Of a stretch of DNA of 36,758 bases, positions 7,943 through 15,671 are shown piece after piece. The stretch comes from Saprospiraceae bacterium (GTDB lineage: Bacteria > Bacteroidota > Bacteroidia > Chitinophagales > Saprospiraceae), in contig JASBTH010000411.1 of NCBI GenBank assembly GCA_030148525.1, positions 1 to 36,758 on the forward strand. Reading direction: 5' to 3'. How positions within the stretch are numbered: position 1 is the first letter of the stretch; the number at the start of each line of letters is the position of its first letter. A program made the position numbers and the translations under genes. The notes under the pieces were generated by a model. That model saw nothing but the letters and a program-made list of their open reading frames with translations. It was not told the DNA's origin and ran no database searches.

Positions 7943-9115
7943 ATGAAACAGCTAAACTCCGTTCGCGACTGGTTATTCCGACAAGTGCATACCCGGAATT
8001 TGGTGTACAACACCTGTTGGGAAGATCCCCGGTGTGATCGCCAGCTATTAAATTTACAGCCGGATAGCGAAATGGTCATGATTACCAGTGCCGGATGTAA
8101 TGCACTGGATTACCTGCTCGACAACCCGCGCCAGATCAATTGCGTGGATATGAACCCGCGTCAGAACGCCCTGCTGGAACTCAAGCAAGTCGTTTTTCAG
8201 CATAGCGATTTCGATCAATTGTTTCAGCTGTTTGGCGATGGCAGGCACCGTCAGGCCGATGAGCTATACCAGGATACCCTGCGCCAGAATTTATCAGATA
8301 CCTCCCGCCAGTATTGGGACGACAATATGGACTTCTTCAATGGTCGTGGCATCAGGAAGTCCTTTTATCACTATAGCACGTCGGGGACTTTTGCCTGGAT
8401 GGCTAATCAATACCTGAAGGTTCGCCGGAATGTGTACGACCAGGTACAGCAGCTCTTTTCCGCCATTTCCATGGAAGAACAAGTTCGATTGTACTACCAG
8501 GTAGAAAGTAAGGTGTTAAATCCACTTACCGAGTTTTTTATCAATCGCCATCTTACCCTCTGTTTGGTCGGGGTTCCCCGTTCCCAACAGCAGTTGTTTG
8601 TAGAGAAATACGAAAAGGGTGCTATGGGCTTCATCCAGGAATGCCTGCGAAAAGTCTTTACCGAGCTGCCCATTCACGACAACTATTTCTACCGCCTCTA
8701 CCTCAACGGATCGTATTCGCGTGATTGCTGCCCTTCGTACCTCGAAGAGAACAACTTTGCCGTATTACGTGACCGTTCTGAGCACATCCAGACACACACT
8801 AATACCATTTCCGGTTTCCTGGAGGCGAATCCCAATGCGTATTCACACTACGTGCTGCTCGATCACCAGGATTGGCTGGCTGCCAACAACCGCACGGCCC
8901 TGGAACAGGAATGGCGCCTCATCCTGCAAAACAGCAAACCCGGAACCCGGATCCTGCTGCGCTCTGCCGCCCACGAGATCGACTTTTTCCCGGATTTTGT
9001 ACACCAACACGTGCAATTCGAGCAGGAGGAAACGGCCCGTACCCATAAGGAGGATCGCGTTGGCACCTACGCCAGTGTATACCTGGGAATCGTGGATGAA
9101 CCGCTTCCTTCTTAA
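7943..9115 (+). CDS. btaA: BtaA-like SAM:diacylglycerol aminocarboxypropyl transferase (DUF3419)
   Basis: BtaA moves the 3-amino-3-carboxypropyl group of S-adenosylmethionine onto diacylglycerol, making diacylglycerylhomoserine, the first step to the phosphorus-free betaine lipid DGTS. The 390 aa open with LVYNTCWEDPRCDRQLL, a hallmark of DUF3419. ITSAGCNALDYLL is the SAM-binding loop and CVDMNPRQNALLELK is the acidic strand that follows. The C-terminal HYVLLDHQDW segment is also typical. It is followed after 96 bp by a small methyltransferase of BtaB size, which strengthens the call. A close relative using another acceptor cannot be excluded. Confidence 0.85.
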   Translation: MKQLNSVRDWLFRQVHTRNLVYNTCWEDPRCDRQLLNLQPDSEMVMITSAGCNALDYLLDNPRQINCVDMNPRQNALLELKQVVFQHSDFDQLFQLFGDGRHRQADELYQDTLRQNLSDTSRQYWDDNMDFFNGRGIRKSFYHYSTSGTFAWMANQYLKVRRNVYDQVQQLFSAISMEEQVRLYYQVESKVLNPLTEFFINRHLTLCLVGVPRSQQQLFVEKYEKGAMGFIQECLRKVFTELPIHDNYFYRLYLNGSYSRDCCPSYLEENNFAVLRDRSEHIQTHTNTISGFLEANPNAYSHYVLLDHQDWLAANNRTALEQEWRLILQNSKPGTRILLRSAAHEIDFFPDFVHQHVQFEQEETARTHKEDRVGTYASVYLGIVDEPLPS

Positions 9116-9162
9116 ATGCTGAATGCTCAATGCTCAATGTTGAATGTTGAATGTTGAATCCG
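9114..9162. repeat. Tandem heptamer array between btaA and btaB
   Basis: Seven consecutive 7-mers run from inside the btaA stop codon: AAATGCT, GAATGCT, CAATGCT, CAATGTT, GAATGTT, GAATGTT, GAATCCG. A second short array, CTCAAAC twice then CTGACC, follows at 9192-9211 and runs up to the btaB start codon. The same words recur at 9863-9907, 16867-16928 and 26231-26300. Confidence 0.85.
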
Positions 9163-9211
9163 AATTTAGCATTTAGCACTGACCATTCCCCTCAAACCTC
9201 AAACCTGACCA

Positions 9212-9862
9212 ATGGCCGACATCGAAAAATTCGAGAAGCAAACCGCCAGCGAGCAAACCGACCTGATTCAGCAGTATTACAAAATGCAGTCCCGCATTTA
9301 CGATGCTACGCGTTGGTCTTTTTTGTTTGGCCGCAAAGAGGTGATCCGGCAGGTACCTTTGTCCGGGGATACGACGGGCTCAATTGTTGAAGTGGGTTGT
9401 GGAACGGGGATAAATCTACAATACCTCGCGAAACGATTCCCGCAGGCAAGCCTTACCGGACTGGACGTTTCCGGCGATATGATTCAGCTTTCGCAAAAAA
9501 AGAACCGTTCGATTCAGGATCGCCTGACTTTGCTGGAGCAACCCTACGCCAGGGGGGACTCACCGGTCAGCAACCCGGCCGATCTGTTCCTCTTTAGCTA
9601 CTCCCTGACCATGATCAATCCGCAATGGTCGGAACTGATCGAGCAAGCCTACGCCGATCTGCGACCGGGCGGATACATCGCCGTCGTCGATTTCCACGAC
9701 TCAAAGCGCGGTTGGTTCAAGCGCCATATGTCGAACCATCACGTGCGCATGGATGGTCACTTACAACCCTTCCTGAACAAGCATTTCTCACCGGTCCACG
9801 ACAAAGTGCATCAGGCTTATCTGGGTGTTTGGGAGTACCTGGTCTACGTGGGGAAGAAATAG
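9212..9862 (+). CDS. btaB: BtaB-like SAM-dependent N-methyltransferase
   Basis: BtaB methylates diacylglycerylhomoserine three times to give the betaine lipid DGTS. This 216-aa class I methyltransferase has motif I VEVGCGTGINLQYLA, then LTGLDVSGDMIQLSQ (acidic strand binding the SAM ribose), DLFLFSYSLTMINP (motif IV region) and LRPGGYIAVVDFHDS (post-motif). Size and domain match Rhodobacter BtaB (about 210 aa). The pairing with a DUF3419 gene upstream on the same strand is the main support, because the domain alone is generic. The start ATGGCCGAC follows directly on the heptamer-rich spacer. Confidence 0.8.
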   Translation: MADIEKFEKQTASEQTDLIQQYYKMQSRIYDATRWSFLFGRKEVIRQVPLSGDTTGSIVEVGCGTGINLQYLAKRFPQASLTGLDVSGDMIQLSQKKNRSIQDRLTLLEQPYARGDSPVSNPADLFLFSYSLTMINPQWSELIEQAYADLRPGGYIAVVDFHDSKRGWFKRHMSNHHVRMDGHLQPFLNKHFSPVHDKVHQAYLGVWEYLVYVGKK

Positions 9863-9910
9863 ACATGCTGAATGATGAATTAAATTCAACATTCAGCATT
9901 CATCATTGAA
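9863..9910. repeat. Inverted heptamer array between convergent genes
   Basis: GAATGAT-type heptamers run one way and their complements (ATTCAGC, ATTCATC) run back. Two alternative perfect 10-bp stems result: ATGCTGAATG (9865-9874) with CATTCAGCAT (9890-9899), and AATGATGAAT (9871-9880) with ATTCATCATT (9898-9907). It sits between the convergent btaB and sppA genes and could act as a weak transcript end for both, though no U-tract is present. Confidence 0.65.
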
Positions 9911-9924
9911 ACTGTACGGGGATC

Positions 9925-11706
9925 TTAATTCCAGGTCGGCTCAAAGGGCATGCGCGCCTGTACGCCGTGCATATCTCTTAATTCCGTAGCTGTTTTGTAG
10001 TGCGGATACAATTTGGGGAATTGGCTTTTCATCAGCCATTTCGCCTTCACGTTGGCATCAGCTCCCATAAGCTCCTCCAGCAGTTGGGTAAAGGGATCTT
10101 TCACCTGGGGATAATCGACCACCCGATAGTCTTCCAGTTCGGCCATTTTTACCGCCGAAGCAATTGCTCTCTGCAGGTCGCCCGGTTTATCCACCAGTCC
10201 TTTATCAAGTGCCCGCTGGCCGGTCCAAACGCGTCCCTGGGCCACTTCGTGTACGTCATCGCGGGTCATACCACGTCCTTCGGCTACCCGGCTCAGGAAT
10301 AGTTCGTAGGCAGCATCGGTCTCCCGTTGCACGTACTCTTGTTCGGCCTGCGTTAGGTCAAAGAAGGGACTGTACCCAATAGCGCGATCACTCACCTTTA
10401 CCGAGTCCCAGTCGATGCCTAACTCTTCCCCGAAGGTCTGGCTGAGGTTGGGCATTACCCGGAAGACACCAATGGACCCCGTCAGAGTATTTGGTTGGGC
10501 AAAGATACTATCGGCAGGAGCCGAGATGTAGTAGCCCCCGGAGGCGGCATAATCACCCATGGAAACAACCAGCGGTTTGCCGGATTCCCTCGCTTCCGTG
10601 AGGGCATGCCAGATATTTTCCGATGCCAGCGCACTACCTCCTGGTGAATTGACCCGTAGTACAATAGCTTGTACCCGATCGTCTTTAGCCACTTTTTGGA
10701 TGGTCTTTATGTAACGCTGATCACCTACACTTCCGTTGGCACCTTCGCCGTCGACGATTGTTCCTTCGGCATAAATAACCGCTACCTTATCCCGGGCGCG
10801 GTAGTTGCGATCCGGAGGATTGCTGCGGTAGTAGTCTTTCAGCGAAAAGGTTTTCACCGATTCGTCTTCGTCGAGTCCGATCAGTTCGCGCATGCGGTCC
10901 TCGACCTCCGTGCGATAAGAAACACCATCCACTAATTTATACCTTAGGGCCTCTTCCGGGTTACCAGCCAGGTATTCATCGATAGTGCGTTTTAACTCAG
11001 CGCGATCAATGGTGCGGGTACGGCTGACATCGTCCAGAAAAACATCGTAGTAATCGGTCAGGTATTCCCGGACCTGTTCCCGGTTTTCGGGACTCATATC
11101 ATTACGCCGGAATGGCTCGGTTGCGCTTTTAAACTTCCCGGAATAAAAGACCTGCGGATCTACCTCGAGTCGATCCAGCATATCTTTGTAGAAGGGGACC
11201 TCAGCCGAAAATCCCCGCACCTCCATGATACCGGCCGGATTAACGTGGACCTCCGTGCCGGCTGAAGCCAGGTAATATGTCTTCAGTAAGTAAAATTTGG
11301 AATGCGAAATGACGAATTTCCCGCTATCCGCGAAATCCTCCAGCGCGTCGCGCAGTGCACGAGTCGTTGAAAACCCGCTGTTATAGGTAAGCCCTGGTTC
11401 CAGCAAAATTCCTTTGATATTATCATCTTCCGCAGCCTGGCGGATGGTAGCGGTGATATCGTGTAAGCCCAATACATCACTATCCTGGAAATCGGTGGTG
11501 AATGGATCGGGTTCAATGTTATTGGTCAGTTCGGGTATAGGATCCTCGAACGTCAGTCGCAATACGGAATTTGCGGAAATATCCTTGGGCTTGCTGGCCT
11601 GGTTGGCAAACGAGGCAAAGATGAGGCCTCCGATACCGATCAAAACACCGATAGCAAGTAATACCCCCAAGCAAGAAGCAAATAAGAACTTAAAGAATTG
11701 GCCCAT
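9925..11706 (-). CDS. sppA: Signal peptide peptidase SppA, 67-kDa type
   Basis: SppA is a membrane-bound Ser/Lys protease that degrades cleaved signal peptides. The 593 aa have one N-terminal membrane helix (about residues 8-33) and two tandem S49 domains. The general base Lys193 lies in GKFKSATEPF of the first domain. The nucleophile Ser389 lies in GDYAASGGYYIS of the second. VNSPGGSALAS precedes it as the oxyanion region. The arrangement is the E. coli double-domain form with the dyad split between halves. It is convergent with btaB and divergent from the isoaspartyl peptidase gene. All active-site residues are present. Confidence 0.95.
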   Translation of the reverse strand: MGQFFKFLFASCLGVLLAIGVLIGIGGLIFASFANQASKPKDISANSVLRLTFEDPIPELTNNIEPDPFTTDFQDSDVLGLHDITATIRQAAEDDNIKGILLEPGLTYNSGFSTTRALRDALEDFADSGKFVISHSKFYLLKTYYLASAGTEVHVNPAGIMEVRGFSAEVPFYKDMLDRLEVDPQVFYSGKFKSATEPFRRNDMSPENREQVREYLTDYYDVFLDDVSRTRTIDRAELKRTIDEYLAGNPEEALRYKLVDGVSYRTEVEDRMRELIGLDEDESVKTFSLKDYYRSNPPDRNYRARDKVAVIYAEGTIVDGEGANGSVGDQRYIKTIQKVAKDDRVQAIVLRVNSPGGSALASENIWHALTEARESGKPLVVSMGDYAASGGYYISAPADSIFAQPNTLTGSIGVFRVMPNLSQTFGEELGIDWDSVKVSDRAIGYSPFFDLTQAEQEYVQRETDAAYELFLSRVAEGRGMTRDDVHEVAQGRVWTGQRALDKGLVDKPGDLQRAIASAVKMAELEDYRVVDYPQVKDPFTQLLEELMGADANVKAKWLMKSQFPKLYPHYKTATELRDMHGVQARMPFEPTWN

Positions 11707-11779
11707 AAGTGGAGTCCTGTTTTATCTGTGAGAAGCTGTTAGAATATAATCACACCATCAGCTTCTGAACGTTCAGCAA

Positions 11780-11911
11780 CTACTGTGGTTTAATCACAAA
11801 ATTAAAAACCCATTGTGGAATGCCGGGATTTTTTAGATCAATGGGGGCGAAAAGGCGATTAGAAGCCCACCTAAAGGCCCCATCGGCATCGCCCGGGTAA
11901 ATAACTTTTTT
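11780..11911 (-). pseudogene. Protein-like remnant in the sppA/asparaginase gap
   Basis: Between the divergent sppA and peptidase genes, the - strand encodes a stretch that reads like the C-terminal end of a globular protein: YPGDADGAFRWASNRLF, then PIDLKNPGIPQWVFNF, ending at a TAG (11780-11782). The region is GC-richer than neighbouring spacers. No good start is available without running through the peptidase promoter and signal sequence. I do not recognise the family. It may be a gene remnant or chance. Confidence 0.25.
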
Positions 11912-11942
11912 TATTTTCTGCCATACAATTAATTTGTCATTT

Positions 11943-13025
11943 ATGAAATTCACACATCCATTTACGCTACTGTGTTTCATCGGCTTATTCCTGCTGGGGA
12001 CCAGTTGCGAAAACGAAACAGTCACCAATACGACCGGTGAACCTAATACGAATATTACCCCTGACACTCAGGAGGTAGCAGAATACGCCATGGTCATCCA
12101 CGGAGGAGCCGGCACGCTGCGTCGCGCCGATATGACTGCCGAAAAGGACTCGATGTACCGATCGGCCCTCGATTCGGCCCTCACCATCGGTGAACAAGTA
12201 CTGCAATCGGGTGGATCTGCAGCTGACGCCGTGGAACAAACCATTAACTACCTGGAAAATGTGCCGCTCTTCAATGCCGGCAAAGGCGCCGTGTTCACGG
12301 CCGCCGGACAACACGAGCTGGACGCCTCCTTTATGGACGGTGCTACCCTCAACGCAGGAGCTGTCGGAGGCGTGACTAATGTCAAACACCCCATCACCGC
12401 CGCCCGGGCCGTAATGGAAAATTCGGAGCACGTATTCCTCTCGGGGCCCGGAGCCGAGGAATTCGCTCTCGAGCAAGGGTTAGAGACGGTGCCCAATAGC
12501 TACTTTTTCACGCAGCACCGCTACGATGCCCTTCAGGAAGCGCAGTCCGCTGAGGCGGAAGCCGAAAGTGAACGCACCAGCATGCTGTCCCCTCCCTTTC
12601 CCGACCACAAATTTGGTACCGTAGGCTGCGTCGCACTCGATAAGGAGGGCAACATCGTTGCCGGCACCTCCACCGGCGGTATGACTAACAAAAAGTACGG
12701 CCGTATCGGCGATTCGCCCATCATCGGAGCGGGCACCTACGCCAACAACGCTACCTGCGGTGTATCCTGTACTGGTCACGGGGAGTTCTTCATTCGCTAT
12801 GCGGTGGCCTATGATGTACATGCGCATATGGCTTACGGCAAAAAGACCCTGGCCAATGCCACCGAAGCAGTCGTCATGGAAAAGCTCGTCGACGCCGGTG
12901 GTAGCGGAGGCCTAATTGCCCTCGACAAATACGGCAACATCGCCATGACCTACAACACCGAAGGCATGTATCGCGGTTATGTGAAGCCCGGTGAGCGGGT
13001 AGTGGGGATTTATAAGGATGAGTAA
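11943..13025 (+). CDS. Isoaspartyl peptidase/L-asparaginase, plant type (lipoprotein-like)
   Basis: This Ntn-hydrolase cleaves beta-aspartyl dipeptides and asparagine after autoproteolysis. From the ATG at 11943 the protein is 360 aa; a TTG 9 bp earlier is a poorer start. MKFTHPFTLLCFIGLFLLGTSC resembles a lipoprotein signal with Cys22, although the lipobox is imperfect, so export to the periplasm or outer membrane is likely. VIHGGAGT opens the enzyme domain. The Ntn nucleophile Thr226 follows the cleavage site in HKFGTVGCVALD. GTSTGGMTNK and GHGEFFIR supply substrate contacts. The family often carries signal peptides in Bacteroidota. Confidence 0.9.
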   Translation: MKFTHPFTLLCFIGLFLLGTSCENETVTNTTGEPNTNITPDTQEVAEYAMVIHGGAGTLRRADMTAEKDSMYRSALDSALTIGEQVLQSGGSAADAVEQTINYLENVPLFNAGKGAVFTAAGQHELDASFMDGATLNAGAVGGVTNVKHPITAARAVMENSEHVFLSGPGAEEFALEQGLETVPNSYFFTQHRYDALQEAQSAEAEAESERTSMLSPPFPDHKFGTVGCVALDKEGNIVAGTSTGGMTNKKYGRIGDSPIIGAGTYANNATCGVSCTGHGEFFIRYAVAYDVHAHMAYGKKTLANATEAVVMEKLVDAGGSGGLIALDKYGNIAMTYNTEGMYRGYVKPGERVVGIYKDE

Positions 13026-13146
13026 TTGCCGAGAAAGGAGAGACTGCAGAGATTTAAGGGACTGGAGAGAAAGAAGTATTCTTCGGTCTCTTCTTTCTCT
13101 ACAGTCTTTTTAGTCCCTTGAGTCCCTTCTTTCTCTACAGTCTCGG
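13026..13146. repeat. Spacer of repeated and inverted short words
   Basis: The words CTTCTTTCTCTACAGTCT and AGTCCCTT each occur twice, and their inverse (AAGGGACTGGAGAGAAAGAAG) lies at 13058-13078, so the segment can fold. CTACAGTCTC also occurs at 26398-26407. It separates the convergent peptidase gene and the damaged ORF. Confidence 0.65.
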
Positions 13147-13536
13147 TCAATTGCGCAAGTCCGCCGGCCTTACCAGCCGCTGATCGTAACGAACCGCAAT
13201 ATTCTGGCCGTTGAGGGTACACTCTATGCGTATGGCGGGCGCATTGTCGATGCGGTTAAATTGGATAGTTCTGCTCATTTTGTAACCCGCAGGTACATTT
13301 GTTTTCCGCAAAGACTGAGAAGCCCAGTATTCGAAGCGTTCATTGAGGTTGGTCAGTCGCCGATGATTGCGGATTTCTTCCACTGTCCAGTCTTCATCAC
13401 CTTCGCGTGAAACATCATTTTCAGAATCCGGGGACGCCAGGTCGGTGGCAACGTCGATAATGCGAATGACCGATTCGTTGCGCTGGTCGGATTGTTCCCG
13501 GGCTGATAGCAGTTCGGCTTCCAGGGCTTTTCCACT
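13147..13536 (-). pseudogene. Damaged ORF, coding-like, unrecognised
   Basis: The - strand is open from just after a TAA at 13537-13539 to a stop at 13147. The translation is protein-like throughout: ALEAELLSAREQSDQRNES near the start and a C-terminal half with RFEYWASQSLRKTNVPAGY and RLVRPADLRN. No ATG exists; the only usual start is GTG at 13383, which would discard 51 coherent residues. A GTG at 13535 lies one frame away, and one extra A in the AAAA run at 13527-13530 would join it to give MEKALEAEL. So this is either a frameshifted small gene or the 3' remnant of a larger one. It starts 11 bp after the LpxR-like stop. Confidence 0.4.
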
Positions 13537-13547
13537 TTAGCAATACT

Positions 13548-14444
13548 TTAACGAAGTAAATGGTAGCGCAGACCGATCCGTCCCCAGCCATGGGCCTCAC
13601 GTCCCCGTAATTCGCTGCTGATGAACCACTGCCCGAGCTCCAGGTCAAACCGTCCGAATGGTATTTGAACATCAAGTCGGGAATGAAGCACAAACGAATG
13701 GAGATTATCCTGGTGGGTGGTCCATCCATTCGGAATTTGACCATTGTAGAGTACAGCTTCCGCCAAAAAAGTCAGGGAACACGTCCATCGGTTTTGGAAG
13801 GCCCCGAGAGAAAAGCCAGTTGCCCCGGAGGTTCGTATATTTCCAATTCGCCACTCCTGATTGAGGGAAGCATACCAACTTTTTCCCGACCATACGGTCT
13901 GCTCGGTCAGACCATTGACCTGCAAAAGCAACTGATGGCCCATTTGCTGGTTCCAGCCAACTGGTTCCCGATACCCGTTGAGCTTATGCATGAAGCGTTG
14001 TAAGGACTCTCCCTGCGCCAGCGGTCCCCGAAAACCGACCATATACTGCCACTCCCGATGGTCGCTTTTTGCCGAAAGGCCGGCAACCAACAGGCCACTG
14101 TACGGGTAATCGACGCGGTACTGATCCGGAAACTGAATATTGGTAGGTGAAAAGATCTGATGGCGAACAAACAGTGCACAGGAAGTTGGCAAGGACCGTC
14201 CAAAAAAGGGCCGATATGCACCCGAAAGCCAGCGTGAACGGGGTGTCCACTCCAAACCAGCCTCAAACCCGCTGGTGTAAAACTGATCGCTTTTATCGAC
14301 CAGGCGAAAATGGTCGTTATCCGCAATCAGGTACAGGGAATGCCAGCGCAAGCTATCATTTCCGTAGGAAGCAGGCAAACAAAAAAGCAGGAGATACCAA
14401 ATTAGGTATCGCTGCCCGGTACCTGCCAGACTCGTTTTTCTCAT
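13548..14444 (-). CDS. LpxR-like outer-membrane lipid A deacylase (DUF2219)
   Basis: LpxR is an outer-membrane barrel that removes the 3'-acyloxyacyl chain of lipid A. This 298-aa protein has an N-terminal signal sequence (hydrophobic to about residue 28, ASYG). The LpxR pattern is visible: ADNDHF (Asn43, Asp44), DQFYTSGFEAG (Thr57, Ser58), DYPYSGLLVAGLS in place of the usual PYAGxL, FMHKLNG with the catalytic His153, and PVGWNQQ. The last residues, GRIGLRYHLLR, form a terminal strand. The catalytic residues appear conserved, so a lipid A or related deacylase is plausible. The family name is from pattern memory, and the substrate in this phylum is unproven. Confidence 0.75.
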   Translation of the reverse strand: MRKTSLAGTGQRYLIWYLLLFCLPASYGNDSLRWHSLYLIADNDHFRLVDKSDQFYTSGFEAGLEWTPRSRWLSGAYRPFFGRSLPTSCALFVRHQIFSPTNIQFPDQYRVDYPYSGLLVAGLSAKSDHREWQYMVGFRGPLAQGESLQRFMHKLNGYREPVGWNQQMGHQLLLQVNGLTEQTVWSGKSWYASLNQEWRIGNIRTSGATGFSLGAFQNRWTCSLTFLAEAVLYNGQIPNGWTTHQDNLHSFVLHSRLDVQIPFGRFDLELGQWFISSELRGREAHGWGRIGLRYHLLR

Positions 14445-14608
14445 AGTATTCCGGCAAATGACTGAAAAGCAGAAATACAGCGGGCGCAGCCCAATTCATT
14501 TTTGGCCGTATATCAACAAGATACGAAACCTGTGTAGGAAAAGTTACCAGAATATTCCGGGCATTTTTTATCCCAGTGGCAATGACCTATTTTTGGTAAA
14601 AATATCGT

Positions 14609-14666
14609 GAGGCTGGGCGTAGATGATATCTTAAAGTGACCATTTTCAATGCCCAACCTCCCGGTA
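14609..14666. repeat. Inverted-repeat family, copy B
   Basis: GAGGCTGGGC (14609-14618) faces GCCCAACCTC (14651-14660) with one mismatch. The right side continues as GCCCAACCTCCCGGTA (14651-14666), identical over 16 bp to copy A at 191-206, 14 kb away. Confidence 0.6.
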
Positions 14667-14733
14667 CAGCGTAATTGGTATTTGGTATTTGGATTTAAAC
14701 AAGTCCTACTACCCAATGCCCTATACTAAATAC

Positions 14734-14789
14734 AACGTAAAGTTGTAGCCTTCAGTAATTTACCGAACTGCTGCCCCCAACCTTACGTT
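14734..14789. repeat. Inverted-repeat family, copy C
   Basis: AACGTAAAGTTG (14734-14745) faces CAACCTTACGTT (14778-14789) with one mismatch. The flanks match copy D: AAATACAACGTAA before the left arm, TTCAGT and ATTT in the loop, and CCCAACCTTACGTTAAA at the right. It ends 15 bp before the tesB ATG, so it would lie in that gene's leader. Confidence 0.7.
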
Positions 14790-14804
14790 AAAAATACCAC
14801 CATT

Positions 14805-15668
14805 ATGAAGGAAGTCCAGAACTTACTGGAACTACTGGAATTAGAGAAAATTGAAGAAAATTTATTCCGGGGAGAAAGCAGTAGTGTCGGCAGCAGCCGG
14901 GTCTTTGGCGGCCAGGTGTTGGCTCAATCCCTCTATGCCGCCATGCGAACCACCCCGGAAGACCGGTTCGTACATTCCCTCCACGCCTATTTCATTCTGC
15001 CCGGCTCCCTGGATACGCCCATTATCTTCCAGGTCGACCGTATCCGGGACGGAGGTAGTTTTACTACTCGTCGGGTACAGGCTATCCAAAACGGCGAGGC
15101 CATCTTTTTGATGTCGGCCTCGTTTCAGCTGACACAGGAAGGTTTTGATCACCAGATAAACATGCCCAATGTTTCTCCACCCGAGGTGCTGGTTAGCTGG
15201 GAGGATATGGTCGAACAATACGGTGAAATGTTGCCGGAAAATATTCGCAACTTCCTGAATATCGAGCGCCCGATTGAGTTTCGGCCGGTGGAGCTCATCA
15301 ACCCCGCCCTTCCGGGCAAAAGCAGCCCCTATCGCCACGTCTGGATGAAAGCGAAGGGTACCATGCCCAATGATCGCCGGGCTCACCAGTGTGTCTTGGC
15401 TTATACATCGGATTACAATTTACTGACCACCGCGCTGCTTCCGCACGGCAATGAAGCTTCCTTTGGCAACGTGCAACTGGCCAGCCTGGACCATGCCATG
15501 TATTTCCACCGGCAAGTGCGCATGGATGAGTGGTTACTGTACGCCATTGACAGCCCCAGCGCGTCAAATGCCCGCGGCTTTACGCGGGGAAATATTTTTT
15601 CCCGGGAAGGGAAACTGGTCGCATCTGTTGTACAGGAAGGATTGATCCGTCCGCGCAAAAAGAAATAA
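14805..15668 (+). CDS. tesB: Acyl-CoA thioesterase II (TesB)
   Basis: TesB hydrolyses acyl-CoA to free fatty acid and CoA. The 287 aa form a double hotdog. LFRGESSSVGSSRVFGGQVLAQ and FVHSLHAYFILPGS mark the first hotdog. The catalytic set appears as Asp203 (TSDYNLL), Ser227 in LASLDHAMYFHR where E. coli has Thr228, and Gln277 (VVQEGLIR). The Thr to Ser change keeps the hydroxyl. Residues 1-20 are a typical N-terminus. A GH130 gene begins 3 bp after the stop, an unusual pairing. Copy C of the inverted repeat lies just upstream and could influence expression. Confidence 0.92.
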   Translation: MKEVQNLLELLELEKIEENLFRGESSSVGSSRVFGGQVLAQSLYAAMRTTPEDRFVHSLHAYFILPGSLDTPIIFQVDRIRDGGSFTTRRVQAIQNGEAIFLMSASFQLTQEGFDHQINMPNVSPPEVLVSWEDMVEQYGEMLPENIRNFLNIERPIEFRPVELINPALPGKSSPYRHVWMKAKGTMPNDRRAHQCVLAYTSDYNLLTTALLPHGNEASFGNVQLASLDHAMYFHRQVRMDEWLLYAIDSPSASNARGFTRGNIFSREGKLVASVVQEGLIRPRKKK

Positions 15669-15671
15669 ATC

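Larger units (their letters stand above)
14445..14804. other. 360-bp gap between lpxR-like and tesB genes
   Basis: This divergent intergenic region must hold the promoters of both flanking genes, but I found no strong -7/-33 pair. It contains two members of the inverted-repeat family (copies B and C), a short GGTATTT direct repeat at 14677-14690 (a member of the 7-bp word class), and an unremarkable AT-rich stretch at 14445-14600. No coding signal was seen. Confidence 0.6.
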
